64,000 nt of DNA from Aphidius gifuensis (GCF_014905175.1 NC_057789.1:6262001-6326000); one strand, 5' to 3'; positions 24,850-36,588 are shown, numbered from the stretch's first letter. The notes: generated from the letters alone by a model not told the origin. Numbers and translations are program-made.

Positions 24850-27800
24850 ATGATGAAGTTCAAATCGCTGTTTCGAAGAGGACAACAAAGCCACTTGCCC
24901 CATCAGCAACAGCAAACGGGTCATCCTCAGCCCCATCAACAAATTCAACAACAACAACACCAACAACATCAACAGCATCATCAACAACAGCAACAGCAAC
25001 AACAACAGGTGGCACAAGGTGTTTTACATCAACGACAAACAGCAAGTGCATCATCATTAGATACTAAAACAGACAATCATCAAAACGTTGCTTGGCAAAA
25101 TTCAATAAAAGCAAATAAAGTTAATACAAAAGCTAATAATAATACGAAAATAAACAGAATGCAGGAGCTCGAGCGAGAGCTCGAGCTCTTACGAAAAGAA
25201 AAAAATAGACTTGAAGCTAATTTAAAAGAAAGTGCTATTGATGCTAAACATCTTCATGATCTTCGTAAAGAAATTGCATATTTAAAGGTAAACTATTTTA
25301 TTTTTAATTTAAAAAAATCAATTATTATTTAATAAACAACATACACATGGCTTCATTGTTATTAGAAATTGTTAGAGATGACTTAAAAGTTCATTCATTG
25401 AATATAAAATATACAAGACCCTCTTTTTTTTTTATTTTTTTTTTTTTTCGCATTCCTCAAGTTATTTCTCTTTGGTGTCTCGCCCTGAGGGCAATTTTAA
25501 ACGAACCGTTGGTGAAGAAAGTCAGCATACAGCTGCTGTTGTGTATCTATACACTGCATATACAAATGTAATAATGTAAATTAAAAAAATATTATATTTA
25601 AAAAATAGAAACAGTGTGAGACAGACAGACAAGTGCTAATAAAAAAAAACCTACGAATCATCAAGTTGTAGCTGAAAAAAAAAAAAATTAATTTAAACAA
25701 TATCAACTTGACGAAATAAAAAATAACAAATAAAATATTATAAAATAGACAAGTATACATTATCTAATATTTATTAAAATTTAATAAACAATTTTTTTTT
25801 TTTAAATACCAATAGCATATTTACCGATCGAGTAAAACATTCTCTTTCTCTTTTTTTTTTTCATTTTTTTTTTTTTTGTTCTCTCTTTATTTTTGACTTG
25901 TCTCTCTCAATTTTTTTATTATATTATTATAATCTATCTCTTTTTCTCCTTCAGTTTAAAATTCCTCTCTATCCAGTTTATCCAATATTTGTCTTTCTAC
26001 CAATCCTGCATCCAGTTAAGGCAAGATTCAAAGCGTGTGATTACCGCGAATGTTGACGATATGAAAAAGTGTTATTTATCTACACAAGTTACGGTAATTA
26101 AATACCAAATTAAATTAAAATTTTTTTTTTTTTTTAAATATATTATATTATTGAAAAATTATAATTACAAATTATTTTATTTATTGTTTGATTATATAAA
26201 AAGTAATTATGACGCCACCACACACCAAACTGACTGGAACAACTCGTAAACATAACCCTTGATGTCGTGACAGTTTTTCATTTTCCATTTTTATTTTTTC
26301 TCTTTTCTATTTTATATTTATATTGAATTAAAAAAAAAAAAACATTGTATTACGTGGCTAGAGTGTTTATAAATATGGTTGTTGAATTTATTTTGTAAAT
26401 TATTTGAAAAAAAAAATAAGTTGATTATTAATTTTATATTTTTTAGGAACAACACAGTCTGGAGGTTGAACGTCTAACAGAGGACAATCAGGTGTTACGT
26501 GCACGTCTTCGTGATGTTGCACATTCGCCATTGTCTGATGCTGAAAAACATCAATTATTATTGGATGCAACAAGAATGCATGATACATCTCAACAACAAG
26601 TACAGAATGAAATATCACAAAATACTGGATCAACTACAACAACAGCTACAACAACAACAACAACATCACCAACAACAGCAGGAACAACAACAACAAATTG
26701 TGACAATCCAAGATGTACAACACCAGAATGGGATAAACGTTCATCAAGTTCAGTGTCTGGTGTATCAGTTGCATGTTTACAAGATCGTATATTACAAATG
26801 GAAGAAACACATTACTCAACAAATGAAGAACTTCAAGCAACAATACAAGAATTAAGTGATTTACAAGCACAATTAACTGAATTACAAACAGATAATGAAA
26901 GATTATCTGAAGAAAAAGGTGTATTACTTGAATCATTGTGTCGACAAACTGAAAAATTAGAAGATTCAAGAACAAAAGTTGATACATTACAAGAATTATT
27001 ATTAAAAGAAGATAAACCAGATGATTCATCAAAAGGTTATAATACTGAACGTGAACAAAAACTTGTAGATTTATTAAAGGTAAAATTTTTATATTTATAA
27101 AAATTAATTTAAAATTAATTTGTTTATTTGTTTTTTTAAAATTTAATTTATAGAGTGCACAAGAAGAACGTGAATCTTTATTACAAAAACAAGATGAATT
27201 AACAGCTGAATTAAAATTAATGAGAACAACAAATGAAACAAGTACAAATGAAGTAAAATGTTTAAATGAAAAAATTCAACATCTTGAATTAGCAATTGAT
27301 GCATGTAATATTGAAAAAAAACAATTAGAAATTGAACTTGTTAATGTGAGACAAGAAAGTGCTAGTAAAAGTATAGAAATGAGTAGATTAACAACATTAT
27401 TAGATAATGCTAGATGTAAAATTGAGGAGTTTGAACAAACACGACAACTTTGTAATAAAAGTGAAGCTGATGAATTATTAGATACAGCTAGAAGAGAAAA
27501 AGATACATTAGAAACACAAGCTGCTGCATTACAAGAACAATTATCTAGATCACATTGTGATCATGATAGATTAAAAGATCAATATTCACAATTACAAGAA
27601 GAATACAAGGTAATTTATAATTAAATTAATATCAATCAATAAAATTTATATATTTAAAGTATTAATTTATTTGTTGTGTTTTTTATTTATTAAGGTTACA
27701 AGAAATAATGCTAAATCAGCAATTGATGATTTAGAATATCGTTTATGTCAATTAAAAGATGAAAAATTATCAGTAACAACAAAATTACAAATTGCTCGTG

Positions 27801-30800
27801 ATTCACTAACTGAATTACAAGCTCAATGTCAACGTCATCTTGAGGATAAACGTGAATTAAAAGCAGCATTAAATGAATCACAACGACGTGAACGTGAAGC
27901 TCAATTACGTCAATATGAATTAGCACGTGATTTAGATGAAGAACGTAAATTAAGAAAAGAAGAATCAACTGAATGGGAACAATTTCAAAATGATTTACTA
28001 ATGACTGTTAGAGTTGCTAATGATTTTAAAACAGAAGCACAATCAGAACTTGAACGTGTTGTTATGGAAAATAAAACACAACGTGATAGACTCAGATCAC
28101 TTGAGGCACAACTTGATAAATTAAACAAAGGTAACAAATTCATAATTATTATTTTATTTTTTTTTTTTCATATAAATAATTTTAATTATGTTTTAATTTT
28201 ATTTTTCATTTGTTTTATCATTGTTTTTTTTATTGTTTTTTTTTTTTTATTTATTATTATTTTATATTGTTATAATGAAAAAGCTACTCCATGTTTGGTT
28301 GAGGACTCGTCATCTCGAAAAAATAAAAATAATATTATACTAAAACGTGGACGAACAATTCTAAGAAATCAATACACTGATCAAGAAAAATCATATGTTA
28401 AAAAACAAATATTAACAGCTAAAAATTTTAATGAAATTGATGGTGTTAAAAGAAAAAATAATGAATTAATTTATCGTAATTTATCTTGTCCAAATATTAT
28501 AAATATTATTGATGAAAATAATGATGATAAATGTGTAAAAAAATATAATTCATTAGATAAAAAAAAATTGGTAAATAATAAATATTCATTATTAAATAGT
28601 ATCAAAGGAATTGAAGCTATTGAAAATAATTCTTATCGTATTGATGTATCAAATTCAAAATTTTTTATATCACATGATGATTTATGTACAAATGTCAGAA
28701 GATCAATGGACGATTTAAATTTTAAAGTTGATCCGGAAATGACAAAAATATTACGTCAAAGTGTACAAAAAACAAATATTAATAATGATAAATATTTGAC
28801 GAATAAATTTGATAAAGAATGTTTACAATTTACTGAAGAAGAAAAAGTTGTTGTTACAAAGCCAACAATTATTAATAATAATACAGATGCCAATGAAAGC
28901 TATTTAAATAATCCAAGTCCTGCAATACAATCGAAATTATCTAATGATAATATTGAAAATGAAACATCAATAGATAAAAATAAATTAAATAAAAATGATT
29001 CATCAAGTATATTAAAAATTCATTCAGTTAAATTTAAAGATAAAACATTAAATGATAAAAAAAATATTAAAAATTCAATATCATTATTGCGAAAATCAAG
29101 TTTTTCTAATATTTCTGATATTGAAAATAAATTAACATCAAGAGATGATTGTTCTCGTACATTGAATTATGAAAAATCAGATGTTTTTGTAAATTCAAAA
29201 TTATCGAGTCCAGTAAAGGGTAGAACTCATTCATTGAAAAAAAAATTTGAAAGAATTTTGGAGGATAAAGAACTTCAGACAGGCCGTAAGTCGACAGAAC
29301 AATTAAAACAAAAAAAAAAAAAAAATTCATCTGTGTTCATGTGCTTTATAAAAAGCAAGAAAGTCAATTGACCTGGCTTTTTAAAAATTGGTGTTATGAA
29401 ATATTCTTGTATTTTTTTTTTTTTTTTTTTTAATTTCATTAATGCATTGGTGTTGAGGGAAAAAAAAAAAAAAGGAAAATGATTCATGTCTGTATACAAC
29501 TGGTCCGCCTACGAATAAATCCAACAACTCTTTTTCTTTTTTTTTTTTTTTTTTTGTCTTCTTTGGTTTCTTCTTATTTAAATTTATTTATATTTCATTT
29601 TTATATTTGTCCATTGTCTACTATTTTTTTTTCATGTTTAATTTTATTTATTGTTTATTTTTTTTTTGTTCAATTCAATAATGTGATTGTTGTCAATGTA
29701 TAAATAATATTCATATGTCTTGCTTTGATTGTTAAATGTTTTACAGCAAGTGCCTGTTTGTTTCAATTATTAATAATAATTATTTTAATTATTTTTAATT
29801 TTAGTTAATCAAACAAATACTCAGTCAGCACCACCACAACGTCCAGTTAGTGCACCAACAGAAACACAACAAAGTGTTTTATCAAGTGTTCAACAAGAAA
29901 TGGCTGCTAGAAGAAAAGCAAATTTATCAAGACAAGATTCAAGGCTTTCTGTTAAATGTCTCATTGAAAGTATTGAAAATGCTACAAAACAAGCAAAAGC
30001 AGGTATGTCAAAAACAATTATTAAAATTAATTTTCAATTTGTTAATTTTAATTACTTGTTTTATTAAGGACCAGGAAGTCGTAGTAGTTCAACTTCATCA
30101 TTAAATTCCATTGGAACAAATGAAATAATATCTACTAAAACTCCATTAAGAGATCAACAACAAATTAATAATTTAATTTGTCCAACAAATACAACAAATA
30201 ACAATAAAACACAATCAACTGGTAACAAAAAACTAAATCTAACAGGTATAATAAATTTGTAAATTTTAATTCATATATTAAATTAAAATCAAAATAAAAA
30301 TTAATAATTAAATTTTTATTAAATTTTTAGAATCTCAAAAAACATCAGTACCAAGTTTGAGTCCTGGTGAATTGCTTGATTCAGCAGCATTAAATGCTAA
30401 AGCAATTGATTTTGTTCGTAATAGTGTTACTGATTTATCAGAACGTAAAGATCCATTGTATGGTCTTGTTAAAAATGGTGGATCAAAAAGAAATGCATTA
30501 TTAAAATGGTGTCAAAATAAATCAGTTGGATATAGAAATATTGATATTACAAATTTTAGTAGTTCTTGGAATGATGGATTAGCATTATGTGCAATAATGC
30601 ATTCTTATTTACCAGATAAAATTCCATATGATTCATTAACACCATCAGAAAAAAGAAGAAATTTTTCACTTGCATTTACTGCTGCTGAAAGTGTTGGAAT
30701 TCCAACAACTTTGGTAATTAAATTTCTATTATTGCTATCATTTATTTTAGTCATTGACAATTGTTTTTATTATTATTTTTTTATTTTTTCTTTCTAATAG

Positions 30801-30890
30801 AACATTGGAGATATGTGTCAACTAGAGAGGCCAGACTGGCAACAAGTTATGACATATGTTACGAGTATTTACAAACATTTTGAAACCTAA
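24850..30890 (+). CDS. Cytospin (SPECC1/SPECC1L-like) cytoskeletal protein
   Basis: Exons 24850-25287, 26016-26093 (small, less certain), 26447-27079, 27154-27609, 27695-28130, 29805-30002, 30069-30245, 30331-30713 and 30801-30890 join in frame to about 962 residues (936 without the small exon). A cassette exon at 28284-29285 may add 334 residues. The order matches cytospins: a His/Gln-rich N-terminus, long coiled coils, the conserved block [20 protein letters not shown], a stretch beginning [18 protein letters not shown], and a C-terminal calponin-homology domain ([20 protein letters not shown] through [13 protein letters not shown]) ending Tyr-Lys-His-Phe-Glu-Thr, much like the vertebrate terminus. 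Cytospins link actin and microtubules and act in cytokinesis and adhesion. The ATG at 24850 is the first in frame with the coiled coil. An AATAAA lies shortly after the stop, near 30955. Confidence 0.92.
25288..26446 (+). other. First coding-region intron of cytospin
   Basis: A 1.16-kb AT-rich interval between phase-0 exons, much longer than the other introns of the gene. The only exon-like piece is 26016-26093, listed separately. Poly-pyrimidine tracts occur at 25430-25450 and 25840-25990. Confidence 0.6.
26016..26093 (+). CDS. Probable 78-nt cassette exon of cytospin
   Basis: It follows a pyrimidine-rich tract ending catccAG and precedes an acg|GTAATT donor. It is 26 codons long, phase 0 at both ends, and opens [18 protein letters not shown]. 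It therefore drops in frame between the exons ending 25287 and starting 26447. The reading has mixed, charged composition unlike the surrounding AT sequence. Skipping it also keeps the frame, so it may be alternative. Confidence 0.55.
28284..29285 (+). CDS. Candidate 334-codon cassette exon of cytospin
   Basis: A stop-free stretch lies in the cytospin frame between two standard exons. An AG acceptor at 28282-28283 gives phase 1, and a strong donor GTAAGT at 29286 leaves phase 1. The 1002-nt exon therefore fits exactly between the exons ending 28130 and starting 29805. The product is Asn/Lys/Ser-rich and mostly without recognisable domains; it includes pieces such as [20 protein letters not shown] and [20 protein letters not shown]. 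If the donor is not used, the frame runs on to a stop at 29369-29371, giving a shorter isoform without the CH domain. The acceptor is weak because its pyrimidine tract sits some distance upstream. Confidence 0.5.
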
Positions 30891-32102
30891 TCATCTAAAA
30901 TTTTTTTTTTCATTTGGCATTCGGTTAATAATGGCATCTAGTCAAAGAAAAAAAAAATAAAGCATGAATTAATTTAAGTTATCACAAAAAAAAAAAACAA
31001 AAAACAACAATGAAAAAGATAATAATTAATAATAGTTTGTTGTTGTTGTTTTAATTTTAATTGAACAATTTTTAATGTTTGATTTGCGACAAAACTGTCA
31101 TAATGAAGTTTTAAGATTTATTTTTTTTTATTAGTAGCTTTTTTTTAAATAAGACTGATATAGAGATGATTGAAATATGAGACATATATTTTTAATTTTT
31201 ATATAAAATATTTCATCGAGAATTTAAAACATTTTTTACTCGACATTTTAGAGCAAAAATAAGAAAACCAATTTAATTAATTTCTCAATTTTTATAAATT
31301 ATTATACGAGTATTTTTGCTATTGTATTATAATAATAATAAAAAAATAACGTGAAATTTTCTTTTTTTCGATGAAAGAAAGATTTTATAATTGAGTAATT
31401 TAATTTATTTTTGTCATGTTATTTTAAAATCGCGTAAAAAATATATTATTAAAATAAAAAGAAAAATGAGTTCAATGATTTTTAAATAATTAACTGGATT
31501 GATTTGTTTTTTAAATAAAGTGTCTACCAGGAATTGAGTTAACCATTAACAATCCACACACATTAATTAAAAACTCTGTGATATAGCTTAAAAACAAATA
31601 AAAATAAATAACAAACAATAATTATATTAAATAATAATAATAATTAAAATGTGTGAGTGCATAATCGTTAATTTTTTTTTTTTGCTAAGAAAAATTATTT
31701 TCATCGATTCAATGACCTGGTCAATCGATTATCCTAGTTTATAAAAAAAATATATATATATAATAATAATAATAATATCTAATAAATAAATAAATAAGTC
31801 CATTAAAATTTTAAAAAATTCTTCATTTTACCATAAACTAGTATATAATTTATAAAATAAAAAAAAAAATACATTTAAAATATTTTGTTTTTTTTTTTTT
31901 CTCAAGATAAAGTTAGAATAAAAAAAAAAAAACATAAAAAAAAAGATTATTTTGTTGTTATTATTTTTTTTTTTTTCAATATATAATCTTATATAAAAAA
32001 AAAAAAATTGTAATTAAAAATTAATTTATTTACATTTATTTACTTAAGTGAATATTTACAAATTTCTTAAAATAAAAAAAAAAAAAAATAAAAAATGTTC
32101 AA
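30891..32102. other. Convergent 3' region between cytospin and HDAC3
   Basis: Holds the 3' untranslated regions of cytospin (+) and HDAC3 (-). It is extremely AT-rich with AATAAA-like sequences and poly-A/poly-T tracts. No further gene was recognised. Confidence 0.7.
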
Positions 32103-33404
32103 TCACGATTCAGCAACATCCATTTTATCCTGATCCTTATCACCAGAATAATATTCATTAGTTGGTTCAATAATTTTGTCAGTGTCTTGTGTATTATTTC
32201 TCGAGTCTGGATCTGGTTCTGGCTGCCTGTCCTCATCTGGTGGTAATGCATCACATGGTACATCTTGCATTTGTACACTTGGTGAATGTTGTACCATTTT
32301 TAAATTATCATAAACATGACGTGTTATTGCTTCTAAATATTGTTTACTATTAGCATTATCTTGTCTTGTAACAACTTCTGGATGTAACGTAAAATCAGGT
32401 GCAAAATATTCTAAATATTCAGTATATGGTAATTCATTACTAATTTGTTCATCCAATAATAATGATGTTTCATATGTCCAACATCTAGCAACATTTCTTA
32501 ATGTATAACCACCACCACCAACAGTTAATAATGGTACATTTAAATCTCTAACAAATTTAACACATTCACCATGTCCTTTTGTACTTAAACTAAAACAACC
32601 AAGTCTATCATTTGCTAATGAATCAGCACCACATTGTAATACAATTGCTGTTGGTTGAAAAAATTCCATAACATTTGATATAACTGGTTTAAATACTTGT
32701 ACATATGATGGATCATCAATACCTTCTTTAAGTGGTACATTTACTGAATAATAACGTCCACTTTCAGCACCAATTTCATACATATCACCAGTACCAGGAA
32801 AAAAATAATTACCATATTTATGAAATGATACAGTCATAACACGATCTGTTAAATAAAATGCTTCTTGTACACCATCACCATGATGTACATCAATATCAAT
32901 ATATAATACACGTGCATGATATTTTAATAATTCTAATATTGCAATAACAATATCATTAATATAACAAAAACCAGATGCTTCAAATTTTTTAGCATGATGA
33001 AGACCACCAGACCAATTTATTGCAATATCACATGTATTATTATTTAATTTTGTAGCACCTTCTAATGATGCACCAGTATACATTGAACAAAAATCAAATA
33101 AACCCTCAAATACTGGACAATCATCACCAACATTAAAATGACTTAAATATTTTGTATATCCTTGTAAATTTTGTGGTGTTACACGTTGAAGAAATTCAAC
33201 ATATTCATCTGAATGAAATCTACACATATCATGTGTACTTGCACGATAAGGCCGGTATATTTGCATTTTTTTATGAAGACCATAGTTTAATACTAAACTA
33301 TGTATCACAGATAAACGATGTGGTTTCATTGGATGTCCAGGTCCATAATGAAAATTACCAACGTCTGGATTATAAAAATATGATACTTTTTTATTATAAC
33401 TCAT
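32103..33404 (-). CDS. HDAC3: Histone deacetylase 3 (class I HDAC)
   Basis: A single uninterrupted frame of 433 residues; human HDAC3 has 428. It opens with [20 protein letters not shown], typical of HDAC3. The zinc hydrolase centre is complete: His136-His137 ([16 protein letters not shown]), Asp170 and Asp172-Val-His174 ([11 protein letters not shown]), Asp261 (CGADSL) and Tyr300 (GGGGYT). The C-terminal tail is acidic and short. HDAC3 is the catalytic subunit of the NCoR/SMRT co-repressor complexes and removes acetyl groups from histone lysines in the nucleus. An in-frame ATG 75 bp further upstream would add only a poly-Ile/Lys stretch from AT-rich leader, so the ATG before [10 protein letters not shown] was chosen. 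No intron interrupts the coding region. The gene is head-to-head with the CENP-B-like gene 967 bp away. Confidence 0.97.
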   Translation of the reverse strand: MSYNKKVSYFYNPDVGNFHYGPGHPMKPHRLSVIHSLVLNYGLHKKMQIYRPYRASTHDMCRFHSDEYVEFLQRVTPQNLQGYTKYLSHFNVGDDCPVFEGLFDFCSMYTGASLEGATKLNNNTCDIAINWSGGLHHAKKFEASGFCYINDIVIAILELLKYHARVLYIDIDVHHGDGVQEAFYLTDRVMTVSFHKYGNYFFPGTGDMYEIGAESGRYYSVNVPLKEGIDDPSYVQVFKPVISNVMEFFQPTAIVLQCGADSLANDRLGCFSLSTKGHGECVKFVRDLNVPLLTVGGGGYTLRNVARCWTYETSLLLDEQISNELPYTEYLEYFAPDFTLHPEVVTRQDNANSKQYLEAITRHVYDNLKMVQHSPSVQMQDVPCDALPPDEDRQPEPDPDSRNNTQDTDKIIEPTNEYYSGDKDQDKMDVAES

Positions 33405-33974
33405 TTTTTTAATTTTAAATAAATACAACAAATTACTTTTTTTTTTTTTGTTTATTATTATTATTATTATTTTAATCAATTAATAACAATAATAATAATA
33501 ATATCAACTTAGGTTATTATTAGAGCAATAAACACACACTTGCTCCAACAATATATTATTTAATTTTTTTTAATTTTTTTTCAATTAAAACACAATAATT
33601 TTGTGGCATTTGGAATTTTTTTTCTAATAAAACACTTTGTTTTATATTAATTTATATATATTTACTATTTTGTGTCAAACAATTGAAATAATTGACAACC
33701 AAAACGACGCTTCATGTTGATGGGGGTTTTTTTTTTTATTTAATTTTATTTTTTTGTATTATTGTTGTAGATGTATGAGTAGGTCGGTTATTAAGAACAC
33801 TGTATTAACATTTAACTATTAAATAAGAAAAAAAAAACAATTGAAAATTTAATAACAATTTATAATTATTAATTTATTTATTTATAGGTAAATTTACAAA
33901 TTCTATTTTTATTTATTTTTATTATTTTATAAACAATAAACAATTGTTTCATTTTTTTTTTTTTTTCGACCAAT

Positions 33975-34012
<38 letters not shown>

Positions 34013-34371
34013 TGTAGCTTATGGAAAAAAAAAAAAAAAAGACACACAAGCATCAAAAAAAAGTTTTGTTCGTTTCAACCAGTGTCAAAACAACTTGTTA
34101 TTAAAAAAATATAATCAATAATTAGTTATGTTATTGTTGTTAAATTATAACTAAAATATAAATTAGACAGGTAATTATAATTGTTGAACATTGATTGATT
34201 AATTGATTGTTGTTGTTGTTATTATTATTATCATCATCATAACAATAACAATGAAAATGAAAAAAAAAATAACCTTTTATTATTATGCATCTTTAGGAAT
34301 TTTCACGTGGCATTGTAAACTGGTGGCTAAATAAATATATCTATCTCTAAAAAAAAAAAAAAAATATAAAA
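33405..34371. promoter_or_regulatory. Divergent promoter region, HDAC3 / CENP-B-like gene
   Basis: 967 bp between two head-to-head start codons. It contains a pure GT repeat at about 33977-34011, poly-T and poly-A tracts on either side of it, and no obvious TATA box. It probably serves both genes; the exact transcription starts cannot be placed by eye. Confidence 0.5.
33977..34011. repeat. GT dinucleotide microsatellite
   Basis: About 17 uninterrupted GT units inside the divergent promoter region. Likely length-polymorphic. Confidence 0.9.
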
Positions 34372-35669
34372 ATGAACAACTCAAGTGATGAATATTATTG
34401 TGAATTTGATAAAAATAATAAAATATTTGCTGATGCTATTGGTGTAAGTTTAGATCTTTTACGAAAAAATAATTTTTTTAATGACACCTCTGATGAAACA
34501 GTATCTCGTGTATCAGTTCATATTGGAGTTGAGATATATGAAACAATTAAAAAAATGAGAGAAAGTTTTATGAATGAATCTATATGCATTGATCATGAAA
34601 AAGTATTAGTAACATTAGGAAAAGATGATGATCAAATGAATGAAATAACAACTGCTGCTAATGAAATTCCAGAAAATCCACTTGAAATTGAAAGTGATGA
34701 TGAATCAACAACAAATAATTATGTTGATTCAATTAAAAAAGAAGTTGATGAATCTTCAGAGGTAGACTGTGATGATTCACAAAAAGACAATGATGATTCA
34801 AGTATTAATGATCAAATTTTGGATAACAATAATGAAACAAATGGAAATTGTAGTTCAGCAATTAAATTAACAAATAAAATTACTTCTACAACTGGTGATT
34901 CAAGAAGTGAAAGAGCAAAACTTATAAATCAATGGGTTTATGCAAAATTTATTGAAAATAAAAAAAATAAAATAAGTGATGCACTTGTTAAATTTTGGGC
35001 AATAGAAATAAATAAAATTTTATCATCAAAATTTTGTCAACATGTTAAATTTGTTCCATCAGCTCATTGGTTGATACAATTTAAAAATGAATATAATATT
35101 GTTGGTCGTTCAACTGATTTACGAATTGCCAATCAAAATAAGCAACAAAATAATAGTGGTAATTAAAAATTTCATAAATATATTTATATATCTGTAAATT
35201 TGTATAATAATTTTGATGTTAATTTTCTTTTTTTTAAATTATTTCAGTTAAAGAATCTATTGTACATTTAAAAAGAACACCAATCAAAAGACTAATTTTA
35301 CCTGAAGAAAAAATTAAAGTTGTTAATCTTGCACGTGAAAATCCAAATTGGAATTTGGAAATGTTGAAAGAACAAAGTGGATGTCATGATGTTACTGAGG
35401 AACTTTTGTCACAATGGAAAAAAGAAACTTCAAATGATGGAAAAATAATAAATAGAAGAAGAGCACTTAATGATTGGGTATATGCAAGATGTATTGATTA
35501 CAAAGTTAATGGTTTTAAAATAACAGATAAAATACTTGTTACTTGGGGACTTGAGGCTAAAAAAAAATTCAATATACAAGATTCACAATTTCGTGCTGGT
35601 CCAAAATGGTTAAAAAATTTTAAATTTGCTCGAACAATTGTTGGTAATCCATCAGACCTTAAACTATAA
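34372..35669 (+). CDS. Protein with two CENP-B/Tc5-type HTH domains
   Basis: Two exons, 34372-35158 and 35248-35669, joined in phase 1, give 402 residues. The N-terminal 80 residues (FADAIGV, then DETVSRVSVHIGVEIYETIK, then ICIDHEKVLVTL) have the short-long-short helix pattern of a histone fold, possibly TAF6-like; this is inference. An acidic, disordered linker rich in Asp/Ser/Asn follows (about 85-175). A CENP-B/Tc5-type HTH then runs from LINQWVYAKFI to HWLIQFKNEYNIVGR (about 184-250). After the intron comes a short psq-like region (PEEKIKVVNLARENPNW) and a second CENP-B-type HTH, ALNDWVYARCIDYKVNGFKI to KWLKNFKFARTIVG. There is no DDE nuclease, so this is not an active transposase. It is probably a domesticated DNA-binding protein. 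I do not recognise an orthologue. Confidence 0.75.
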
Positions 35670-35959
35670 AATTAAATTGTTTAAAATCATTTTTTTTTTT
35701 TCTTTTCATTATTAGCTCAGTGTTTTATAATTATGACAATTAATTTCATTTCAAGACAAATAAATTGAAAAAATAATAATGTATACACTAATTTTTCATT
35801 AATTTTTTTCTTGTTAAATTTATTTATAAATCAATTAATAATTAAATGTTTCATTAAATTAAAAAAAACATACATTTATTTAATTTTTTATAATTAAAAT
35901 TTTTGAGCATTACCATAAAATCATTCTACATAAAAAAATATATAATTCTTTAATTTTTT

Positions 35960-36526
35960 TTAAGATGTACTATAGACAATCATATCAACATGATCACCAA
36001 TATTTTTATCTTTAAAATTATTAAAGTGTTCAACAACGCCATAAGGTCTTCGTTGTCCTTTAACAGCACTATCAACTGAAGTTATCAAATGATCAGCAAA
36101 TGTTCTTCCAGCAATAGCACCAGGTACACCACCAGCAGCTGCACCAATTGCAAGACCAGTACTACTTGATGCTGATTTTAAACTTTCTTCTCCTTTTTCA
36201 TGTTGTCCTAACATCATATGTGTGATACCTTTAACGTGTCCTAAGCCTGGTGTTGCATCAATACCTTCTTCAGCTGCATGTAAAAATTGTCTTTGTGTAT
36301 TTCTTGCACCTTGATAATCACCTTGATGTGCTTGTACTGCTGATGTTATTTGTGCAACTCCTGGTGCTTGACGTATAAAATTTTGTTGTGTTCTTTCAGC
36401 ACCTTTCATATCACCTGATGCTGCTTGTACTGCTGATTTAACTTGAGAAACAAATGGTACACCATCATACCAACTTGCTTCAATTGTTGAAATAGCAACC
36501 AATAATAATGCCAATATTAATTTCAT
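35960..36526 (-). CDS. Small secreted protein with repeated VSQ/TQ motifs
   Basis: A 188-residue single-exon protein with a signal peptide (about 1-17, MKLILALLLVAISTIEA). Residues 24-83 hold two copies of a roughly 30-residue unit: PFVSQVKSAVQAASGDMKGA with ERTQQNF, and GVAQITSAVQAHQGDYQGA with RNTQRQF. A third, diverged unit follows (GLGHVKGITHMMLGQHEKGE, 94-113), then a Gly/Ala-rich glycine-zipper-like stretch (123-142) and a C-terminal domain ending in DMIVYSTS. I recall similar uncharacterised proteins in other invertebrates but cannot give a function. An in-frame ATG at 36598 was rejected because it lies upstream of the probable transcription start. Confidence 0.8.
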   Translation of the reverse strand: MKLILALLLVAISTIEASWYDGVPFVSQVKSAVQAASGDMKGAERTQQNFIRQAPGVAQITSAVQAHQGDYQGARNTQRQFLHAAEEGIDATPGLGHVKGITHMMLGQHEKGEESLKSASSSTGLAIGAAAGGVPGAIAGRTFADHLITSVDSAVKGQRRPYGVVEHFNNFKDKNIGDHVDMIVYSTS

Positions 36527-36588
36527 TTTTGGCTTTAAATATTTTACAATATTCAACTTTATTTGACGATATAAAATATCACAATGTA

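Noticed and set aside
25347..25571. 74-codon + strand frame in the first cytospin intron
   Set aside because: Interrupted by poly-T, with no acceptor/donor pair that fits the phase of neighbouring exons.
26499..26855. 118-codon Gln/His-rich frame on the + strand
   Set aside because: A frame-shifted reading of the cytospin exon 26447-27079; the other frame carries the conserved block.
30501..31010. Thought that the CH domain might be a separate short gene
   Set aside because: Splice phases link it to the upstream cytospin exons, and the C-terminal exon at 30801 completes a standard cytospin end.
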